A DNA stretch of 9,449 nt from Pseudanabaena sp. UBA1465. Lineage in GTDB: Bacteria > Cyanobacteriota > Cyanobacteriia > Pseudanabaenales > Pseudanabaenaceae. The translations under genes were made by a program, and so were the position numbers. Every line of letters begins with the position of its first letter. Within the stretch, counting starts at the first letter, position 1. The notes under the pieces were generated by a model. It saw only the letters and a program-made list of their open reading frames with translations. It was not told where the DNA came from and made no database searches. Location of the stretch: NCBI GenBank assembly GCA_002325645.1, contig DCSN01000222.1, positions 1-9,449 on the forward strand, written 5' to 3'. Below, one piece after another: positions 6,250 through 9,449 of the stretch.

Positions 6250-7110
6250 TCACTCCTCATCCAAAAACTCACGCATCATCTGATTAACCAACTGCGGTTG
6301 CTCCTGTTGTACCCAATGACTGCAATTAGGAATATAGCGAATCCGCAAATCCTGCACATACTCCTCCGTACCATAGGTTAATTCCTTACCCAAAGCCCGA
6401 TCCTCTTCACCCCAAATCATCAATGTCGGCATCTTCAGCATATCCCAGACCTTCTTCTGAGATAGATAAGTTGATAGATTGCGATAGTAATTAATTGCGC
6501 CAGTCAAAGCACCACGCTTAGCGAAAGCATTCTTATACTGCTCAATATCCGCATCCGTAAAAGCACTCTGATCGATCGCCATTCCTCGAAATGCCTCTTC
6601 AATGAGCCGATAGTCATCTAACTGAATCAATAACTCAGGCAAAAATGGAATTTGAAAAAACGCAATATACCAACTTTTAAGCATCTGCTGCGGGGTCTTT
6701 AGCCCTGCTGCAAATTTAGCGGGATGCGGTAGATTCATCACAATCAAACGACTCACTAACTCAGGATAGGCATAGGCAAATGACCATGCGATCGCCCCTC
6801 CCCAATCATGACCCACAAGGATGCAGCGATCATAGCCCAAACCTTCGATCACGCCTTTGACATCTTCCACAAACTCAGTCATGACATAGACAGATTGAGA
6901 TTGGGGCTTATCACTATCGTTGTAACCACGCAGATCAATTGCCACAACTTTGTGATCTTTCGCAAATTCTGGGATTTGATGCCGCCATGAGTACCAGAAT
7001 TCTGGAAATCCATGCAGGAACAGTATCAGATCACCTTCGCCTTGAGTGACATAGTGCAGTTTTATACCATTCGTATCAATCCTATCGTGATGCAAAGCCT
7101 GTACGGTCAT
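6250..7110 (-). CDS. Alpha/beta hydrolase, epoxide hydrolase type
   Basis: A 286-residue soluble enzyme of the epoxide hydrolase / haloalkane dehalogenase branch of alpha/beta hydrolases, which open epoxide rings through an ester on an Asp nucleophile. The oxyanion motif is HGFPEFWYSWR at 33-43. The nucleophile elbow is GHDWGG at 100-105, with D102. The third-strand acid is D237 in WGEEDRAL, and the catalytic His is H265 in NCSHWVQQEQP. Lid tyrosines, which in epoxide hydrolases protonate the epoxide oxygen, are likely Y148 (SWYIAFFQIPFLPE) and Y208 or Y209 (INYYRN). These tyrosines favour epoxide hydrolase over dehalogenase. The length is normal and the gene looks intact. It converges on the WYL gene and shows no functional tie to CRISPR. 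Substrate unknown. Confidence 0.9.
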   Translation of the reverse strand: MTVQALHHDRIDTNGIKLHYVTQGEGDLILFLHGFPEFWYSWRHQIPEFAKDHKVVAIDLRGYNDSDKPQSQSVYVMTEFVEDVKGVIEGLGYDRCILVGHDWGGAIAWSFAYAYPELVSRLIVMNLPHPAKFAAGLKTPQQMLKSWYIAFFQIPFLPELLIQLDDYRLIEEAFRGMAIDQSAFTDADIEQYKNAFAKRGALTGAINYYRNLSTYLSQKKVWDMLKMPTLMIWGEEDRALGKELTYGTEEYVQDLRIRYIPNCSHWVQQEQPQLVNQMMREFLDEE

Positions 7111-7175
7111 AATGTTTTGAGTGTAAAAATTAGCGAAAGTTGTCTCTAGAAAGCATACAGAGGTATCGATTACAT

Positions 7176-7298
7176 CTATCCACGAATCACAATGATTTCT
7201 CGACCTGCGGCGCTAATAACATTCTCCGTCATAGTGCGATCGCTTAGGGTTGGCAAACCAGAACGGCGATCGAAGATCACCAACCAGTATCTAAACAT
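7176..7298 (-). CDS. Possible small protein of 40 residues, coupled to the transporter stop
   Basis: Reading leftwards, the ATG at 7298 overlaps the stop of the transporter remnant as TAATG, a common layout for translational re-initiation. The ORF encodes MFRYWLVIFDRR, then SGLPTLSDRTMTENV, then ISAAGREIIVIRG, ending in TAG at 7178-7176. It has a mixed, globular-looking composition and no membrane segment or known motif. It contains one full GCGATCGC and one partial copy. The stretch may be real coding DNA, a remnant of a longer gene, or chance. The rest of the gap up to the hydrolase start (7111-7175) shows nothing clear. Confidence 0.35.
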   Translation of the reverse strand: MFRYWLVIFDRRSGLPTLSDRTMTENVISAAGREIIVIRG

Positions 7299-8479
7299 TA
7301 ATGAGCGCCACCAGAAGTATCTGAGACTCTAACCTTCTTAAAAAATAAAACTGCCACACCACTAAACAACAATGCGAAGCCGACAAAGTAGAAACAATCA
7401 TTAAAAGCCATCACATAGGACTCACGACTCACTGTATTGGCGATCGCTTGAAAAGCCTGAGACTGGGCTGTATTAAAATCTGCACCCTTACTCACAAACA
7501 ACTGCGTCAAAGTATCTATTCGCTGCTGCGTTTCAGGATTATACAAAGAGATCGCATCACCCAAACGATTGGAATGGAACTTTTCGCGCTGGGTTAACAA
7601 AGTCGCCAAAGCCGCAATCCCAAAGGAGCCGCCTAAATTACGCATCATGTTAAATAAACCGCTAGCCGAACCCGCTTGAGACTTTGGTAAACCAGCAGTA
7701 GCGACAGCCGACAGAGGAACCATAATTAGCGGTTGTCCCATTGCCCTGACTAATTGCGACCAGCGCAACTGATCGATACCACTAAGATTGGTGAGATCGG
7801 AGTTCATAAAACAGCTAATGGAGAATACAATTACGCCCACACCAATGACCAAACGGCTATCCACTATCTGAATTAACTTGGGGACAAACGGAATCAAAAA
7901 CAACTGCGGCAGCCCTGCCCACATTAGTACTTCACCAATTTGCAAAGCATTATATTTCTGAATTTGGACTAGATATAGAGGCAAAAGAAAAATGGAACCA
8001 TATAGCCCCACTCCTAAGGAAATATTAACGATACTTGCCAGACCAAAATTGCGATCGCGTAGTAATCGTAAATTGATAAATGGCTGTTTGCGTGTTAATT
8101 CAATCCAGAAAAATAGGGATAGAAATATGGCGGCGATCGCGCCAAGAGTGACAATCAACGAAGAGCTAAACCAATCTTTGCGCGAACCTTCTTCCAGAAC
8201 CACTTGCAAAGAAGCTAAACCGATCGCCATCGCCATAATTCCCCACCAGTCGCCTTGCTTGAGCAATTCTGGTTTTGGTGCTTGCTGTTTGATGCCATAC
8301 CAAACACCTGCAAGTAATAATAAACCAGGGAAGAGATTCAAATAGAAGATATAGTGCCAGCTATAATTATTGGTCAACCATCCGCCCAAGGTCGGACCAA
8401 TTGAAGGTGCAAATGTGGCAGTAATTCCAAATAAAGCCATGCCTATAGGCTGTTTAGAGGGTGGCAAGGTCACTAACAT
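7298..8479 (-). pseudogene. DHA2-type MFS multidrug transporter, N-terminally truncated
   Basis: The 3' part of an EmrB/QacA-like proton-coupled drug exporter, normally about 500-530 residues with 14 membrane segments. What remains matches the family from TLPPSKQPIGMALFG onward, including the antiporter motif C (PSIGPTLGGWL) in what is normally segment 5, and continues through about ten segments to the end VRVSDTSGGAH. Segments 1-4, roughly 120-130 residues including motif A, are absent. The frame stays open upstream to an ATG at 8545, but those extra 22 residues are an out-of-frame reading of the neighbouring hydrolase fragment and do not look like transporter. The ATG at 8479 overlaps the hydrolase stop (8475-8473), so a 393-residue fragment could be made by coupling, but it is unlikely to transport. 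The alternative is a mis-assembly joining two intact genes. Confidence 0.8.
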
Positions 8480-8895
8480 ACAGGACCGCCCGCCAAAAAG
8501 AGCAACAATGGATTGCGCGAATCCTTCCCTCGAATCGTGATCCATTCCTCGGAACCGCCGAGTTTTACTTTTTCTAGTACCGCAATGCTGTGGGGCAGGG
8601 GCTTACCATTGGCATCGAGAATGGGCGGCGTGGACGCAAACACTTGTGAGGCAAAAATGGCAATCAGGGCGATCGCCACAAACCCAGCAAGTTCGGGAAG
8701 CATCACGCGCAAACTAAAGCCAAGCCGAAACACCGCCACTAACAGAGCGCCTTCTATCATTGCAAATAGAATTTGGATCGATGGCGGAACGGAAGTACTA
8801 ATTGGCAGTAATACGACTGGCAAAATTGACAGAAACATCAAGATGAATATCAAAATTCGTAGCGTTATGATGGCGATCTTAGTAAAGAGCATCAT
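8473..8895 (-). pseudogene. Membrane-anchored alpha/beta hydrolase, C-terminally truncated
   Basis: The 140-residue product begins with hydrophobic segments at about 5-32, 39-58 and 66-85 and then enters the start of an alpha/beta hydrolase fold: SIAVLEKVKLGGSEEWITIRG (103-123, a beta hairpin) and the strand NPLLLFLAGGP (128-138). In the proline iminopeptidase-like family this strand leads into the oxyanion motif GGPG, and the nucleophilic Ser elbow, lid, acid and His follow over more than 200 further residues. Here the reading ends in V-C-stop right after GGP, where transporter sequence begins. All catalytic residues are therefore missing. The DNA looks like a 5' gene fragment rather than a complete short protein. 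The ATG pair at 8895 is the natural start; no strong ribosome site is seen. Confidence 0.75.
8475..8485. other. Junction between two gene fragments (deletion scar or assembly join)
   Basis: On the minus strand the hydrolase similarity ends at the codons for GGP (about 8482) and transporter similarity begins within about ten bases, in a different frame. Both fragments lie on the same strand. No insertion sequence or inverted terminal repeat is visible at the joint, which suits a simple deletion that removed the hydrolase 3' part and the transporter 5' part together with whatever lay between. Confidence 0.65.
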
Positions 8896-9203
8896 AATTT
8901 TATTTTTCGTGAATAATATTTCAATTAATTAAGTCCATAGTTTTTTTGATGTACGAACTATCAGCTAAGTTATTGGCGATCGCTCTAACTGATTTGCTCT
9001 ACTGTAGCTCTCTTTTAGTGGGCAATAGGGCGAATATGGATGTAGGTTCGTAAAGCTTTAAGACGTTGTGATACAAGTCATCCAACTCATACATTGCCCA
9101 TACATTATTTCAGGTATTCTGTTGTCATGTTGATTGCAAGTGGCAATGATTATTTAGATAGAACTTGTAGTAACTTTCAATAAATACAGGCGATCACACA
9201 TAA
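8896..9203. other. Intergenic region, divergent, no gene seen
   Basis: This AT-rich spacer of about 300 bases separates the leftward hydrolase fragment from the rightward gene at 9204. No convincing ORF or RNA gene is seen. It holds one GCGATCGC near 8976 and a short dyad ATTGC-AAGTG-GCAAT (9133-9147), which could be an operator or chance. Weak promoter-like boxes lie around 9130-9160 (TTGATT, TTTAGA) but none is compelling. Confidence 0.4.
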
Positions 9204-9437
9204 ATGAATATGAGTAATAAATTAGGACTTTGGATTGATCACAAGAAAGCTGTAATTGTATCTATTACAGAAACGGGAGAAAAGATTAAAGAGATCCTAT
9301 CAGAGGTGGAAACACAGCCTCGGCGTTCTGGTGGTTCGCCAATGAAGAGTGATTATGAAGCGATTCAAGTACCAGCTGACGATCGCCATCAGAAAACGCT
9401 CACCCAAGATCTGAACATTTATTATGACTGGTTCTAA
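9204..9437 (+). CDS. eRF1-like / host-attachment family protein, probably truncated
   Basis: The 77-residue product starts LGLWIDHKKAVIVSI (about residues 7-21), followed by a charged strand and the segment VPADDRHQKTLTQDLNIYYD (56-75). This resembles the first half of a family of roughly 140-residue bacterial proteins often annotated as translational machinery or host attachment proteins, related to the eRF1 domain. In those the YYD is followed by a helix and a GPGEAK-like segment. Here the reading ends with W-F-stop straight after YYD, 12 bases before the window end. A frameshift, a premature end or an insertion just to the right would all explain it; the other two frames of the last bases do not clearly resume the family. 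ATG at 9210 is an alternative start. The role of the family is poorly known. Confidence 0.65.
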   Translation: MNMSNKLGLWIDHKKAVIVSITETGEKIKEILSEVETQPRRSGGSPMKSDYEAIQVPADDRHQKTLTQDLNIYYDWF

Positions 9438-9449
9438 ATTAGTTTGTGT

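Noticed and set aside
6808..6990. Plus-strand open frame antisense to the epoxide hydrolase gene
   Set aside because: Antisense to the conserved catalytic core of a clear enzyme.
7992..8345. Plus-strand open frame antisense to the transporter remnant
   Set aside because: Mirror of membrane-segment codons; Arg- and Pro-rich product with no family resemblance.
8480..8545. N-terminal extension of the transporter reading to an ATG at 8545
   Set aside because: These residues come from the hydrolase fragment read in the wrong frame and bear no likeness to a transporter N-terminus.
8513..8932. Plus-strand open frame antisense to the hydrolase fragment
   Set aside because: The minus strand gives recognisable hydrolase sequence, whereas this reading does not.

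Overview
The window looks like chromosomal DNA from a cyanobacterium. The palindrome GCGATCGC (HIP1) occurs about 24 times in 9.4 kb by eye, inside genes and between them. HIP1 over-representation is a known cyanobacterial trait, and several of the proteins resemble families found mainly in cyanobacteria. A Pseudanabaena-like host is possible, but that is a guess.

Left part (1 to about 6200): one end of a type III-B (Cmr) CRISPR-Cas locus. A minus-strand gene train reads leftwards: small membrane protein (4430-4077), Csx3 ring nuclease fused to a P-loop ATPase (3954-3049), PD-(D/E)XK nuclease-like protein (3003-2374), cmr1 (2324-1134), and cmr2/cas10, which leaves the window at base 1. cmr1 and cas10 overlap by four bases (ATGA). 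Divergent from the train lies a plus-strand gene (4652-6196) for a WYL-domain regulator resembling the TIGR03985 CRISPR-associated family. The 221-base divergent spacer holds a long imperfect foldback repeat (4500-4625). In the expected logic, Cmr complexes bind target RNA, Cas10 makes cyclic oligoadenylate, Csx3 degrades that signal, and the WYL protein may control expression. The nuclease-like and membrane proteins sit where ancillary effectors usually lie. No CRISPR array, cas1, cas2 or cas6 is visible here.

Middle part (6200-7300): a convergent hairpin, then an intact alpha/beta hydrolase of the epoxide hydrolase type, and a possible 40-codon ORF.

Right part (7300-9449): two broken genes fused head to tail. 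The 5' third of a membrane-anchored alpha/beta hydrolase (from 8895) runs directly, near 8475-8485, into the 3' three quarters of a DHA2-type multidrug transporter (to 7298). This looks like a deletion scar or an assembly join. A 271-base spacer follows, then a plus-strand gene (9204-9437) that matches the start of an eRF1-like / host-attachment protein family but stops early at the window edge. The right side therefore looks like a decaying region, while the CRISPR side looks intact as far as it is visible.
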